From Bordetella genomosp. 8 (GTDB taxonomy: Bacteria; Pseudomonadota; Gammaproteobacteria; Burkholderiales; Burkholderiaceae_B): a stretch of DNA of 64,000 nt. The notes beneath the pieces are model-generated. The model did no database searches. It was not told where the DNA came from and saw only the letters and a program-made list of their open reading frames with translations. Position 1 is the first letter of the stretch. Every line of letters begins with the position of its first letter. Below are positions 25,832 through 34,002 of this stretch, piece by piece. The translations under genes and the position numbers were made by a program. The stretch spans positions 248,001 through 312,000 of the forward strand of contig NZ_CP021108.1 of assembly GCF_002119685.1 (NCBI RefSeq), read 5' to 3'.

Positions 25832-26617
25832 TTACGCACTAGGCCCGGCGGGGCCCGGCCCGGCGGGCAGCCACACCGGCGTGCCGGCGGTTTCGTGGGC
25901 GGCCATGTCCAGGCGATATTCGAAACGATCGGGACGGTAGCGGGCGTCCAGGTATTCCACCGGCCTGCCGGCGGCGTCGCGCACCAGGCGTCGGATGTTC
26001 AGCAGCGCGGAGGCCACCGGCACGCCCAGGGCTTCCGCTTCGGCCGGATCGGCCAGTACCGCGCTGATGGCCTGCTCCGCGCCCGAGACGCGGATGCCCA
26101 GTTCGCCGAAGATCTGCAGCAGCGGCTTGCTGCCCAGCGCCTTGCGCGAGATGCGGCGGCCGATGGCATCCGGCACGTAGGTGCGCAGATAGGAGAAAGG
26201 CTCGCCCTGGTGGCTGCGTACGCGTACGGAACGATGGACCATGGCGCCGGGTGGTACTTCCAGGCGCGCGGCGACGGCCGGCGGCGCGGCCTCGGTCGAC
26301 AGATCCAGCAGCTTGACCTGGGTGCTCATGCCCATCCGGGCCAGATGCGCCATCAACGCGTCCACGGTGCCGCCCCGCTGCGGCGCCGATAGCTGGGACG
26401 GCGCCTGGGCGAACGTGCCGCGCCCCTGGCGCCGCGCGATCAGGCCGTCGCTGGCGAGCGCGTCCAGCGCGCGCCGCACCGTCAGGCGCGACACGCCGTA
26501 TTCCTGGGCCAGCGCGTTCTCGCCGGGCAGCGGCTGGTCCGCCTGGTACACGCCGTCCAGCAGGCGCTGGCGCAGCAGCAGGTAGACCTTGTGATAGAGC
26601 GGCAGCGGGCTGTTCAT
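25832..26617 (-). CDS. GntR-family regulator, HutC (UTRA) type
   Basis: The 261-residue protein has a GntR winged helix (about residues 5-72, ALAQEYGVSRLTVRRALDAL) and a UTRA effector domain (about 95-245), related to chorismate lyase, that binds small acids or sugars. It lies between the TctC gene and the LeuCD/lyase genes on the same strand and probably controls them. The perfect inverted repeat at 27647-27666, upstream of the whole operon, is the natural operator candidate. Confidence 0.88.
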   Translation of the reverse strand: MNSPLPLYHKVYLLLRQRLLDGVYQADQPLPGENALAQEYGVSRLTVRRALDALASDGLIARRQGRGTFAQAPSQLSAPQRGGTVDALMAHLARMGMSTQVKLLDLSTEAAPPAVAARLEVPPGAMVHRSVRVRSHQGEPFSYLRTYVPDAIGRRISRKALGSKPLLQIFGELGIRVSGAEQAISAVLADPAEAEALGVPVASALLNIRRLVRDAAGRPVEYLDARYRPDRFEYRLDMAAHETAGTPVWLPAGPGPAGPSA

Positions 26618-26661
26618 GTGTCCTTCGTGAGTGCGGGCATGCGCGGCGCTCCGGGCCTGCC

Positions 26662-27630
26662 TTATTCCACCGTGGCGCCCGTGAACTTCACCACTTCCGC
26701 ATAGCGGTCGATGTCCTCGTTGACGAATTTAACGAGTTCTTCTGGCGTGCTGCTGACGGCCGTGGCCGATTCCCGTTCCAACAGTCGGCGGAAATCCGGC
26801 GCCGCGACGGCCTTGCGCGCGGCGTCGTTCAGCTTGGCCAGAGTGTCGGCGGGCAGTTTGGCCGGTCCGAACAGTGCGAACCACGCGTTGGACTCGAAGC
26901 CCTTGATGGTGTCGCCGATGGGGGGCACGCCGGGCAGCGATTCCAGCGGCTTGGCGCTGCTGACGCCGAGCGCCTTCAGCGATCCGCTCTTGACGTGCGG
27001 GATGACGTTCAGGGTACTGCCGAACATCATGTCCACCTGGCCGCCCAGCAGGTCGGTCACGGCCGGCGTCGTACCCTTGTAGGGAACGTTGATGATGTCC
27101 AGGCCCGCCATCATCTTCATGCGTTCGCCCGCCATGTGCAGCGACGAGCCTATGCCGCCCAGGGCCATCGTGTACTTGCCGGGATGCGCCTTGGCCAGCG
27201 TTATCAGTTCCGCCATGTTGCTGGCGGGAAAGTCCTTGCGCGCTACCAGTACGCTGGGAACGCTGGCCAGCATGCTGATGGGCGTGAAGTCCTTGCGCGG
27301 GTCGAAGGGCAGGTTCTTGTACAGGCTGGCGTTGATGGAGAAGCTGTTGAAGCTCACCAGCAGGGTATTGCCGTCGGCCGCGCTCTTGGCGACGTAGTCC
27401 GCGGCGATATTGCCGCCGGCGCCAGGGCGGTTTTCGACGATCACGGTGCGCCCCAGTTCCTTGCCCATGGTGGTGCCTATGCTGCGCGCGACGGTGTCGG
27501 TGGTGCCCCCCGGTGGCGCGCCGACCACCAGCTTGATGGGCGGCGTCTGCTGGGCGTGGGCGGGGATGGTGGCGCTGGCGGCGGCCAGGGCCGCGATGGA
27601 AATGGCGAAGGCGCGGCGAGAGGCTCGCAT
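26662..27630 (-). CDS. Bug/TctC-family periplasmic solute-binding protein
   Basis: The 322-residue protein starts at the ATG at 27630, preceded by AGGAGAC. It has a twin-Arg-like signal (MRASRRAFAISIA, ending AHAQ), then VVGAPPGGTTDTVAR and VIVENRPGAGGNIAADY. It is the first gene of the operon leading into the GntR, LeuC, LeuD and lyase genes and probably brings in a branched malate- or itaconate-like acid. No membrane partner is encoded nearby. Confidence 0.9.
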   Translation of the reverse strand: MRASRRAFAISIAALAAASATIPAHAQQTPPIKLVVGAPPGGTTDTVARSIGTTMGKELGRTVIVENRPGAGGNIAADYVAKSAADGNTLLVSFNSFSINASLYKNLPFDPRKDFTPISMLASVPSVLVARKDFPASNMAELITLAKAHPGKYTMALGGIGSSLHMAGERMKMMAGLDIINVPYKGTTPAVTDLLGGQVDMMFGSTLNVIPHVKSGSLKALGVSSAKPLESLPGVPPIGDTIKGFESNAWFALFGPAKLPADTLAKLNDAARKAVAAPDFRRLLERESATAVSSTPEELVKFVNEDIDRYAEVVKFTGATVE

Positions 27631-27646
27631 GTTGTCTCCTGTATAG

Positions 27647-27666
27647 TTGTATTGATAAGAATACAA
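27647..27666. promoter_or_regulatory. Perfect inverted repeat before the TctC/GntR/LeuCD/lyase operon
   Basis: TTGTATT and AATACAA flank 6 bases (GATAAG). A second, wider pair CTGTAT (27639-27644) and ATACAG (27672-27677) surrounds it. It lies 17 bp before the TctC start. AT-rich dyads of this form are typical operators of HutC-type GntR proteins. Confidence 0.6.
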
Positions 27667-27742
27667 GTAGCATACAGCCGTTGGGGCGCGCGGAGCAACA
27701 GGCGGTTCCGGGTCAGGCGAAACCGGCTCGGGCGAAACCGGT

Positions 27743-28732
27743 TCAGGCCGTGGCGGCCAGGCCGGCGAGCGGTGCCGTGGACGCGCGGCGGCGCGCTTCC
27801 CGCTGCAGGTCGCGCGGTGGCCGGCCCAGGGTGCGCAGGAAGGCGCGCCGCATGCGTTCCTCGTCGCCGAAACCCGTCAGGGTCGCCACGCGCGCGATCG
27901 AGCTTTCGCCTTCCTCGATCAATGCCCGCGCCGCTTCCAGCCGCAGCTTTTCCACGGCCTTGGCGGGCGACAGTCCTGTCTGCGCCTGGAACGCCCGGCT
28001 GAAATGCCGCGGGCTCCAGTGGACCTGGTCCGCCAGCTGTTCAACGCTGAGCGGCTCGCGCAGGTTCTCCCGCGCATAGTCGAGCGCGGCGCGTATGCGG
28101 TCCGAATCCGGCTCCAGCTCGGCCAGCGTGGAGAATTGCGACTGCCCGCCGCTGCGGCGGTAATGGATGACCATCTTGCGCGCCACCGCGCGTGCCGCGT
28201 CCGGGCCCAGGTCGTCCGACAGCAGCGCCAGGGCCAGGTCGATGCACGCCGTCATGCCGGCCGATGTCCACAGCACGCCGTCGCTGACGAAGATCTTGTC
28301 TTCGTCCATGCGAATCGCGGGATAGCGGCGTTGCAGCTCGTGGGCCAGGGCCCAGTGCGTGGTGGCGCGGCGGCCGTCGAGCAGGCCGGCTTCCGCCAGC
28401 AGGAAGGCGCCCGTGCAGATGCTCGCGACCCGCCGCGTACGGCGCGCGACGCGGCGCAGGCTGGCGATCAGCGCCGGCGTGCTGGCGGGAATTTCCACGG
28501 CGCCGCCTATCATCAGCGTGTCGAAGTGCCTGCGGCCGATGGGCCGGGTCTGGATACCGACGCCGGACGATGAAGGCACCAGGCCGCCGTCCTGGGACAC
28601 CACGTCCATGACGTAATGCGCGTCCTTGCCGCGGTCGGTCAGGTGCAGATTGGCCAGTTCGAAGACGGTCAGGGCGGACAGATCCAGGATCTGGAAGCCG
28701 GGAAATACCACCAGGGCGATGCGCGTGGTCAT
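27743..28732 (-). CDS. GlxA-type AraC regulator (DJ-1/PfpI domain plus AraC HTH)
   Basis: The 329-residue protein has an N-terminal DJ-1/PfpI-like domain (about residues 3-185; nucleophile-elbow region SICTGAFLLAEAG). A C-terminal AraC double HTH (about 220-310) contains LADQVHWSPRHFSRAFQAQTG. The ATG at 28732 is used; upstream in-frame ATGs give a non-conserved leader. It is divergent from an SDR gene, its likely target. A second GlxA-type regulator is encoded at 31075-32115. Confidence 0.88.
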   Translation of the reverse strand: MTTRIALVVFPGFQILDLSALTVFELANLHLTDRGKDAHYVMDVVSQDGGLVPSSSGVGIQTRPIGRRHFDTLMIGGAVEIPASTPALIASLRRVARRTRRVASICTGAFLLAEAGLLDGRRATTHWALAHELQRRYPAIRMDEDKIFVSDGVLWTSAGMTACIDLALALLSDDLGPDAARAVARKMVIHYRRSGGQSQFSTLAELEPDSDRIRAALDYARENLREPLSVEQLADQVHWSPRHFSRAFQAQTGLSPAKAVEKLRLEAARALIEEGESSIARVATLTGFGDEERMRRAFLRTLGRPPRDLQREARRRASTAPLAGLAATA

Positions 28733-28770
28733 GATGTGTCGCGGGCGTTGGTCGATACGCCATTGTAGGA

Positions 28771-28811
28771 CCGCCATGTCCTGGCGGCGCATTTTCCGGA
28801 TGGCAGGAAAA
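28771..28811. promoter_or_regulatory. Two inverted repeats in the GlxA-type regulator/SDR divergent region
   Basis: CCGCCA and TGGCGG flank 5 bases at 28771-28787. TTTTCC and GGAAAA flank 8 bases at 28792-28811. Both lie in the 154-bp divergent gap and could be regulator sites. Confidence 0.35.
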
Positions 28812-28886
28812 GTGGGTTTTGCGTCATTTGAGACTTTGGCGCCGGCCCGCAGAATGGCGGCATCGAAAACCTTTCCGGATCACATC

Positions 28887-29705
28887 ATGAACGCCAACTC
28901 CAACCACACCGCTTCCCGCCAGCGCACCGCCCTCGTCACCGGCGCGTCGTCCGGCATAGGCGCCATCTATGCCGACCGCCTGGCGCGGCGCGGCTATGAC
29001 CTGATCCTGGTCGCGCGCGGCGAACAACGCCTGCAGGAACTTGCCGATCGGCTGCAGACTGCCCATGGCCGCAAGGCGGCCGTGGTGGTGGCCGACCTGG
29101 GCCAGCGCGACGGCCAGCGCCGCGTGGAAGCGCTGCTGCGCGATGACGCCAGCATCGACGTCCTGGTGAACAACGCTGGCTTCGGCCTGGTCGCGCCCTT
29201 CCTGCAGGCCGACCTCGACCGCATGGAAGCCATGATCGACCTGAACGTTACGGCGCTGACGCGCCTGGCCCACGCCGCCGCCGCGGCGTTCCTGGCGCGC
29301 GGCAAGGGCGACATCATCAATATTTCTTCCATCGCGGCCATCAATACCGATGTGCTGAACGGCGTCTACAGCGGCACCAAGGCCTACGTCCTGGCGCTGT
29401 CGCAAGCGATGCAATATGAACTGCGCGACAAGGGCGTGCGGGTGCAGGCCGTACTGCCTGGCCCCACGGCCACCGAGTTCTGGGGCGTGGCCGGCATGGA
29501 CCACGCCAAGCTGCCCCAGGATTGGGTGATGAGCGCCGAAGACATGGTGGACGCGTCGCTGGCCGGCCTGGACCAGGGCGAAGCCGTGACCATCCCGTCG
29601 TTGCAGGACGGCGAGGACTGGCTGCGCTACGACGCCCAGCGCCAGGAACTGGCGCAACGCCTGGCGGTGGGCAAGCCGGGCCCGCGCTATGGCGTGGGGC
29701 GCTGA
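28887..29705 (+). CDS. Short-chain dehydrogenase/reductase
   Basis: The 272-residue classical SDR has the cofactor motif TGASSGIGAIYADRLA (about residues 18-33), the NNAG motif, and the catalytic Ser, Tyr and Lys (ISS, then YSGTKAYVLAL). The ATG at 28887 opens the frame just before the Rossmann strand. It is divergent from a GlxA-type regulator and upstream of an MFS/regulator pair on the same strand. It resembles DltE/YqjQ-type SDRs. The substrate is unknown. Confidence 0.85.
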   Translation: MNANSNHTASRQRTALVTGASSGIGAIYADRLARRGYDLILVARGEQRLQELADRLQTAHGRKAAVVVADLGQRDGQRRVEALLRDDASIDVLVNNAGFGLVAPFLQADLDRMEAMIDLNVTALTRLAHAAAAAFLARGKGDIINISSIAAINTDVLNGVYSGTKAYVLALSQAMQYELRDKGVRVQAVLPGPTATEFWGVAGMDHAKLPQDWVMSAEDMVDASLAGLDQGEAVTIPSLQDGEDWLRYDAQRQELAQRLAVGKPGPRYGVGR

Positions 29706-29833
29706 GCCCGCGGGGAGTTCGGCAAGGTTTGGCAGGAATTGAAGGTTTGTTGTCCCGCGCACGCGCCGTCGCATCGATAGCCTAGTTCGTCACGGGCGCC
29801 ACGTCGGCGCCCGGTGCATGGACCGACACGACG

Positions 29834-31078
29834 ATGTTCACGACGGCTGCCGCGGGCGGACGCAACGCCCGCGTCCTGGCGCTCTGCCAGGGCCTGTATA
29901 CCTGCGCGATATCCATAGACCTGACCTTGACCGGGCTGACCGGCTACCAGCTGGCGCCCGACAAGTCGCTGGCGACGCTGCCATTCGCCCTGATCACGGT
30001 GGCCGGCGCGGTGACGACCTGGTTCGCGTCCTTCCTGCTGCAACGCTGGGGACGGCGCGCGGGCTTCGTGCTGGGCGCCATGACCTGCGGCGTGGGCGGC
30101 CTGGTGTCGGTGTGGGCGGTCTTCCATGCCAATTTCTGGATGTTCTGCGCCGGCACCGCCGCGGTGGGCGTCTTCCAGGCGTTTGCCCAGTACTACCGCC
30201 TGGCGGCCGCCGACGCCGTCCCGAATGCCGACAAGAGCCGCGCCATTTCGCTGGTGCTGGGCGGTGGCGTGGTGGCGGCGATATTGGGGCCCGCGCTGGC
30301 GAACTGGGCCAAGGATCTTTTCCCGGCCGTCCTGTTCGCGGGCGCCTACCTGATGGTGGCCCTGCTGGGCTTCGCCTCGGCGGCGATCCTGTGGGCTGGG
30401 TACCGCGACGGTCCGGATCCCCACGCCGTCCCCGCCCCCGCCGCCACGTCCGGCGTGGCAGGCGGTGTCGCGCCGGCGGAGGCTGCCAGCCCGCCGGAGC
30501 GGCCCCTGGCGCAGATCGCGCGCCAGCCGGTGTTCATCGCGGCCATCGCCAACAACGTCGTCGGATCGGTATCGATGATGGCGGTGATGACGGCCGCGCC
30601 GCTGGCTGCCGTTGCGTGCTCCCACACGATGGACCAGGGCGCCGGCATCATCCAATGGCACCTGGTGGGCATGTACGCGCCCTCTTTCTTCGCGGGCGCG
30701 CTGATCGCCCGCTTCGGGCTGCCGACGGTACTCTACGCGGGCATGGCGCTGAACGTGATCAGCGCGCTGGCGGCCATGGCGTCCACCAGCCTGGACGCGT
30801 TCTATGTCTCGCTGTTCGCGCTGGGCGTGGGCTGGAATTTCATGTTCGTGGGCGGCACCACCTTGCTGGCGCGCAGCTACCGTCCGGCCGAACGCGCGGC
30901 AACGCAGGGCTGCGCCGAGCTGCTGCGCTATGTCGCGACCGCGCTCGCCACCCTGGCGGCCGGCCCGGTGCTGGAGCGCTTCGGCTGGTTCACGCTGAAC
31001 GCGGCTATGCTGCCGGTGGTAGCGCTCGCGGCCGCCATGACCCTGTGGTGGCACCTGAAAACACCGAGGATGGAATGA
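29834..31078 (+). CDS. MFS transporter
   Basis: The 414-residue protein has 12 predicted helices with a hydrophilic centre (about residues 185-225, Ala/Pro-rich). The first repeat shows FLLQRWGRRAGFVLGAM in the loop between helices 2 and 3, a drifted version of the family motif. The start gives MFTTAAAGGRNARV before helix 1. It overlaps the following GlxA-type regulator gene by ATGA, so that regulator may control export or uptake by this protein. The substrate is unknown. Confidence 0.82.
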   Translation: MFTTAAAGGRNARVLALCQGLYTCAISIDLTLTGLTGYQLAPDKSLATLPFALITVAGAVTTWFASFLLQRWGRRAGFVLGAMTCGVGGLVSVWAVFHANFWMFCAGTAAVGVFQAFAQYYRLAAADAVPNADKSRAISLVLGGGVVAAILGPALANWAKDLFPAVLFAGAYLMVALLGFASAAILWAGYRDGPDPHAVPAPAATSGVAGGVAPAEAASPPERPLAQIARQPVFIAAIANNVVGSVSMMAVMTAAPLAAVACSHTMDQGAGIIQWHLVGMYAPSFFAGALIARFGLPTVLYAGMALNVISALAAMASTSLDAFYVSLFALGVGWNFMFVGGTTLLARSYRPAERAATQGCAELLRYVATALATLAAGPVLERFGWFTLNAAMLPVVALAAAMTLWWHLKTPRME

Positions 31079-32115
31079 CGCGCCCAAGCCCGGACGTACC
31101 CGAGGACACATTGCCCGCACAGCGGCGCCTGGTCGTGATGCTGAGCTATCGCGGCGCCAACCTGCTGGACATCAGCGGGCCCGTGCAGGCCTTCGAAACG
31201 GCGAACCGGCAGGCCGTGGCGTCGGGCGAACAGCGGTCCCCGCCCTACGACATCGTCGTCGCCTCGGAAAACGGCGGCCCGGTGCTGACCGGCGCCGGCG
31301 TGGCGGTCGCCACAGAAGCGCTGGATGCGCTGGCGGGCCGCACCATCGATACCCTGATCGCGCCGGGCGGCAGCACCGACGGCCAGGTGGTCGCCGAGCC
31401 GGCGCTGTCACGCTGGATCGCGCGGCAGGCCAGCCAGGCGCGGCGGCTGTGCTCCGTATGCACGGGCACCTTCCTGCTGGCGGAAGCCGGTTTGCTGCAG
31501 GGGCTGCGCGTGACGACGCACTGGCGCTGGGCCGGCCGCCTGCAGGCCATGTATCCCGGTTTGCGCGTCGATGCGGAACCCATCTTCATCCAGCAGGACA
31601 ACATCTGGACCTCGGCCGGCGTGACCGCGGGCATCGATCTGGCGCTGGCCTTGGTCGAGGCCGACCTGGGCCATCGCATCGCGCTGGGAACGGCGCGCGA
31701 CATGGTCATGTTCATCAAGCGGCCGGGCGGGCAGTCGCAATTCAGCGTACCGCTGCTCGCGCAGCAGGAATCCGGGCAGCCGCAGTTCGCCGAGCTGCAT
31801 GCCTGGATGGCCGCTCACCTGCATGAGGACCTGCGCGTGGAGCGGCTGGCCGAACAGGCCGGCATGGCGCCGCGCACCTTCGCCCGCGCCTATGTGGCGG
31901 CGGTCGGCCGGACGCCGGCCAAGACGGTGGAATGCATGCGTTTCGAGGCGGCCTGCCGGGCATTGGAAGCCAGCGTCGCGCCGCTCAAGCGCATCGCCGC
32001 CGATACGGGGCACGGCAGCGAGCAGAACCTGCGCCGCCTGTTCCTGCGCCGGCTGCGCGTCACGCCGCAGCAGTATCGGGCGCGCTTCGCGCCGAACCAT
32101 CCGCTGCACGCGTGA
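31075..32115 (+). CDS. GlxA-type AraC regulator (DJ-1/PfpI domain plus AraC HTH)
   Basis: The 346-residue protein repeats the architecture of the regulator at 27743-28732: a DJ-1/PfpI domain (about residues 18-205, with CSVCTGTFLLAEAG) and an AraC HTH (about 240-335, with LAEQAGMAPRTFARAY). The ATG at 31075 overlaps the MFS stop; the frame stays open further upstream but is only a shadow of the MFS gene. It may regulate the MFS gene or the neighbouring SDR. Confidence 0.88.
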   Translation: MTRPSPDVPEDTLPAQRRLVVMLSYRGANLLDISGPVQAFETANRQAVASGEQRSPPYDIVVASENGGPVLTGAGVAVATEALDALAGRTIDTLIAPGGSTDGQVVAEPALSRWIARQASQARRLCSVCTGTFLLAEAGLLQGLRVTTHWRWAGRLQAMYPGLRVDAEPIFIQQDNIWTSAGVTAGIDLALALVEADLGHRIALGTARDMVMFIKRPGGQSQFSVPLLAQQESGQPQFAELHAWMAAHLHEDLRVERLAEQAGMAPRTFARAYVAAVGRTPAKTVECMRFEAACRALEASVAPLKRIAADTGHGSEQNLRRLFLRRLRVTPQQYRARFAPNHPLHA

Positions 32116-32129
32116 GCGCCGCGCGGCGC
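32116..32129. terminator. GC-rich palindrome directly after the regulator stop
   Basis: GCGCC-GCGC-GGCGC starts on the base after the stop codon. It could fold into a short stable hairpin, but there is no T tract. Confidence 0.35.
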
Positions 32130-32159
32130 ATAAGGGTATGCCTTCCGGCTATGTAGCGG

Positions 32160-32175
32160 CGTGATAAATTTCACG
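32160..32175. promoter_or_regulatory. CRP-like inverted repeat
   Basis: CGTGATAAATTTCACG has 5-bp arms and contains GTGA-N6-TCAC, the core of CRP/Vfr-family sites. It lies 55-70 bp before the HPP-CBS gene start. Confidence 0.45.
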
Positions 32176-32229
32176 GCCGTCCGCGCGCCACCCCGTTCTG
32201 TTCCATAGGCGCCGGCTTGGAGACATCGC

Positions 32230-33387
32230 GTGTTCAGCTGGTTCAAGCAAGGCCTGGGCGCGTACGCGCCGGCCCCCGTCGGCGCCAGCAGGCGCGACAA
32301 AATCCTGGGCGCCGTGGGCGCGCTGTTCGGCCTGTTAAGCACGGAATGGATCGCCCGCCATGCGCTCGGCGAGGCCAGCCCGTGGTTCATCGCACCCATG
32401 GGCGCCTCGGCCGTGCTGGCGTTCGCCGCGCCGGCCAGTCCGCTGGCGCAGCCCTGGTCCTTGATGGCCGGCAATGTCAGCGCCGCGCTGGTCGGCGTGT
32501 TCTTCGCGCACCTGATTCCAGCGCCGGGCCTGGCGGCGGCCTGCAGCGTCGCCGCGGCCATCGCCGTCATGTTTGCCCTGCGTTGCCTGCATCCGCCCAG
32601 TGGCGCCGTCGCGCTGACCGCCGTGCTGGGCGGCCCTTCCATCGCGCAGCTGGGCTATGGCTATGCCCTGTACCCGGTGGCGATGAATTCCGCGGTGCTG
32701 CTGTGCATCGCGGTCGTCTTCAATGGCGTGCTCAAACGCAATTATCCGCACCGCCATGTCCAGGCCGCGCCGGCCGCGCTGAACCGCGCGCCCACGCCGC
32801 TGGGCTTCACCAGCGCCGATCTCGACGATGCCCTGCGTTCGCATGACCAGTTGCTGGACATCAGCCGGGAAGACCTGGCCGATATCGTGCTGGAGGCGGA
32901 ACGCCGCGCCAGCCTGCGTCGCTTCGGCGGCCTGGCCTGCGGGCAGGTCATGCTGCGCGATGCGGTCGCGGTGCGCGATGACGAGCCGCTGGACGCCGCG
33001 ATGCGGCTGCTGGACCGCCATCGGCTGGCGGCCCTGCCCGTCGTGGATGGCCAGGGCCGTCTGCTCGGTCTGCTGGCGCACGGCGACGCGTCCGCCCGCA
33101 CGGTGCGGCTGGCGTCGGCGCCTGGACAGACTCCGCCGGCCTTGTCGGCGCGCGATTGCATGCGCTCCGAAGTGGCCTACGCCACGCCCGCCATGCCGGC
33201 GATCGAGCTGGCCCGACCGATGGCGTCCGGCATCGCCTGCGTGCCGGTCGTGGACGAGAGCCGCAGGCTGGTCGGCGTCATCCATGCGCCGCAACTGATC
33301 GACGCCCTGTATCAGCTGGCGCTGGCTTCCGGCGACTCCGTGGCGGGCAATCGCGCGGCGATACGCACCCTGGACGTCGCCGCCTGA
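32230..33387 (+). CDS. HPP-family membrane protein with CBS-domain pair
   Basis: The 385-residue protein has an N-terminal HPP domain of about four to five membrane helices (residues 25-160), with the name-giving His-Pro-Pro at 121-123 in LHPPSGAVAL. Two CBS motifs follow (about 240-290 and 310-365), which usually bind adenine nucleotides. The GTG at 32230 is used with TTGGAG upstream. HPP proteins have been linked to nitrite transport in chloroplasts and cyanobacteria; the function in proteobacteria is uncertain. It appears to be a single-gene unit. Confidence 0.82.
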   Translation: MFSWFKQGLGAYAPAPVGASRRDKILGAVGALFGLLSTEWIARHALGEASPWFIAPMGASAVLAFAAPASPLAQPWSLMAGNVSAALVGVFFAHLIPAPGLAAACSVAAAIAVMFALRCLHPPSGAVALTAVLGGPSIAQLGYGYALYPVAMNSAVLLCIAVVFNGVLKRNYPHRHVQAAPAALNRAPTPLGFTSADLDDALRSHDQLLDISREDLADIVLEAERRASLRRFGGLACGQVMLRDAVAVRDDEPLDAAMRLLDRHRLAALPVVDGQGRLLGLLAHGDASARTVRLASAPGQTPPALSARDCMRSEVAYATPAMPAIELARPMASGIACVPVVDESRRLVGVIHAPQLIDALYQLALASGDSVAGNRAAIRTLDVAA

Positions 33388-33436
33388 GCTCGCCAACCGA
33401 CACGCCGCGCCGGTGCGCGACGGCCGGCCTCGTGGC

Positions 33437-33868
33437 CTATTGCAGCACTTCGCCGTGCACGCCGGCGGCCAGCGTTTCGCTCTCCCAGCGCTTGCGCGGC
33501 ACCACTTCCGCCACTGGGCCGCCCGGTGAGCGGAACTTGACCGGCAGGTGGCCGGGCTCGGTCAGGATCTCCCCGCCGTTCTTCCTGATCGCCGCGATGA
33601 ACGCGTCCAGGTCGTCGACTTCCATGCCGATGTGATGGATGCACGGCGAAGGCCCGGCGAATTCCGCTTCGTCCGCATCCGCCGATTCGTATTGGATCAG
33701 CGTCAGGTCCATGTAGCCGTCGGTCATGTGGCGGGAGATATGGTCGCCGCGCTTGCCCTTGCGACGCACCGTATTCACGTGGGTATAGCCGAATACGTTC
33801 TCGTAGAACGCGCTTTCCCTGTCCAGGTCTTCGACCCGGAAGGCGATGTGCTTGATGGGATTGGGCAT
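33437..33868 (-). CDS. VOC-superfamily (glyoxalase/dioxygenase-like) protein
   Basis: The 143-residue protein is one VOC module of two beta-alpha-beta-beta-beta halves. Putative metal ligands are His7 (IKHIAFRV), a His in CIHHIGMEV and a Glu in VAEVVPRK. The ATG at 33868 follows AGGAAGAC. It is divergent from a UTRA-type GntR gene across a region with a 20-bp palindrome, so it is probably the regulated target. Lyase, isomerase or dioxygenase chemistry is possible. Confidence 0.78.
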   Translation of the reverse strand: MPNPIKHIAFRVEDLDRESAFYENVFGYTHVNTVRRKGKRGDHISRHMTDGYMDLTLIQYESADADEAEFAGPSPCIHHIGMEVDDLDAFIAAIRKNGGEILTEPGHLPVKFRSPGGPVAEVVPRKRWESETLAAGVHGEVLQ

Positions 33869-33943
33869 GTCTTCCTCCTGGTGGCGCCTGCCGGCCGGCA
33901 GGGCGTGCGCCGAGTGTAGGCGCCGGCCCCGGTCGTAGTCAAA

Positions 33944-33963
33944 CGAATCATTCGAATGATTCG
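33944..33963. promoter_or_regulatory. 20-bp perfect palindrome, candidate GntR operator
   Basis: CGAATCATTC is followed at once by its reverse complement. It lies in the 134-bp divergent gap between the VOC gene and the GntR gene, 40 bp before the GntR start and just before a -10-like TACAAT (33970-33975). This is where an autorepressor would bind. Confidence 0.65.
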
Positions 33964-34002
33964 AATTGATACAATGATGGCCAGCCTTTCCCGGATCCCG
34001 CC

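Noticed and set aside
24530-26392. A 620-codon frame antisense to the LeuC-like and GntR genes
   Set aside because: The opposite strand has clear aconitase and GntR motifs; this frame has none.
29818-31074. An in-frame 420-codon extension of the second GlxA-type regulator
   Set aside because: It is a shadow of the MFS gene in another frame. The regulator's conserved N-terminus begins at the ATG at 31075.
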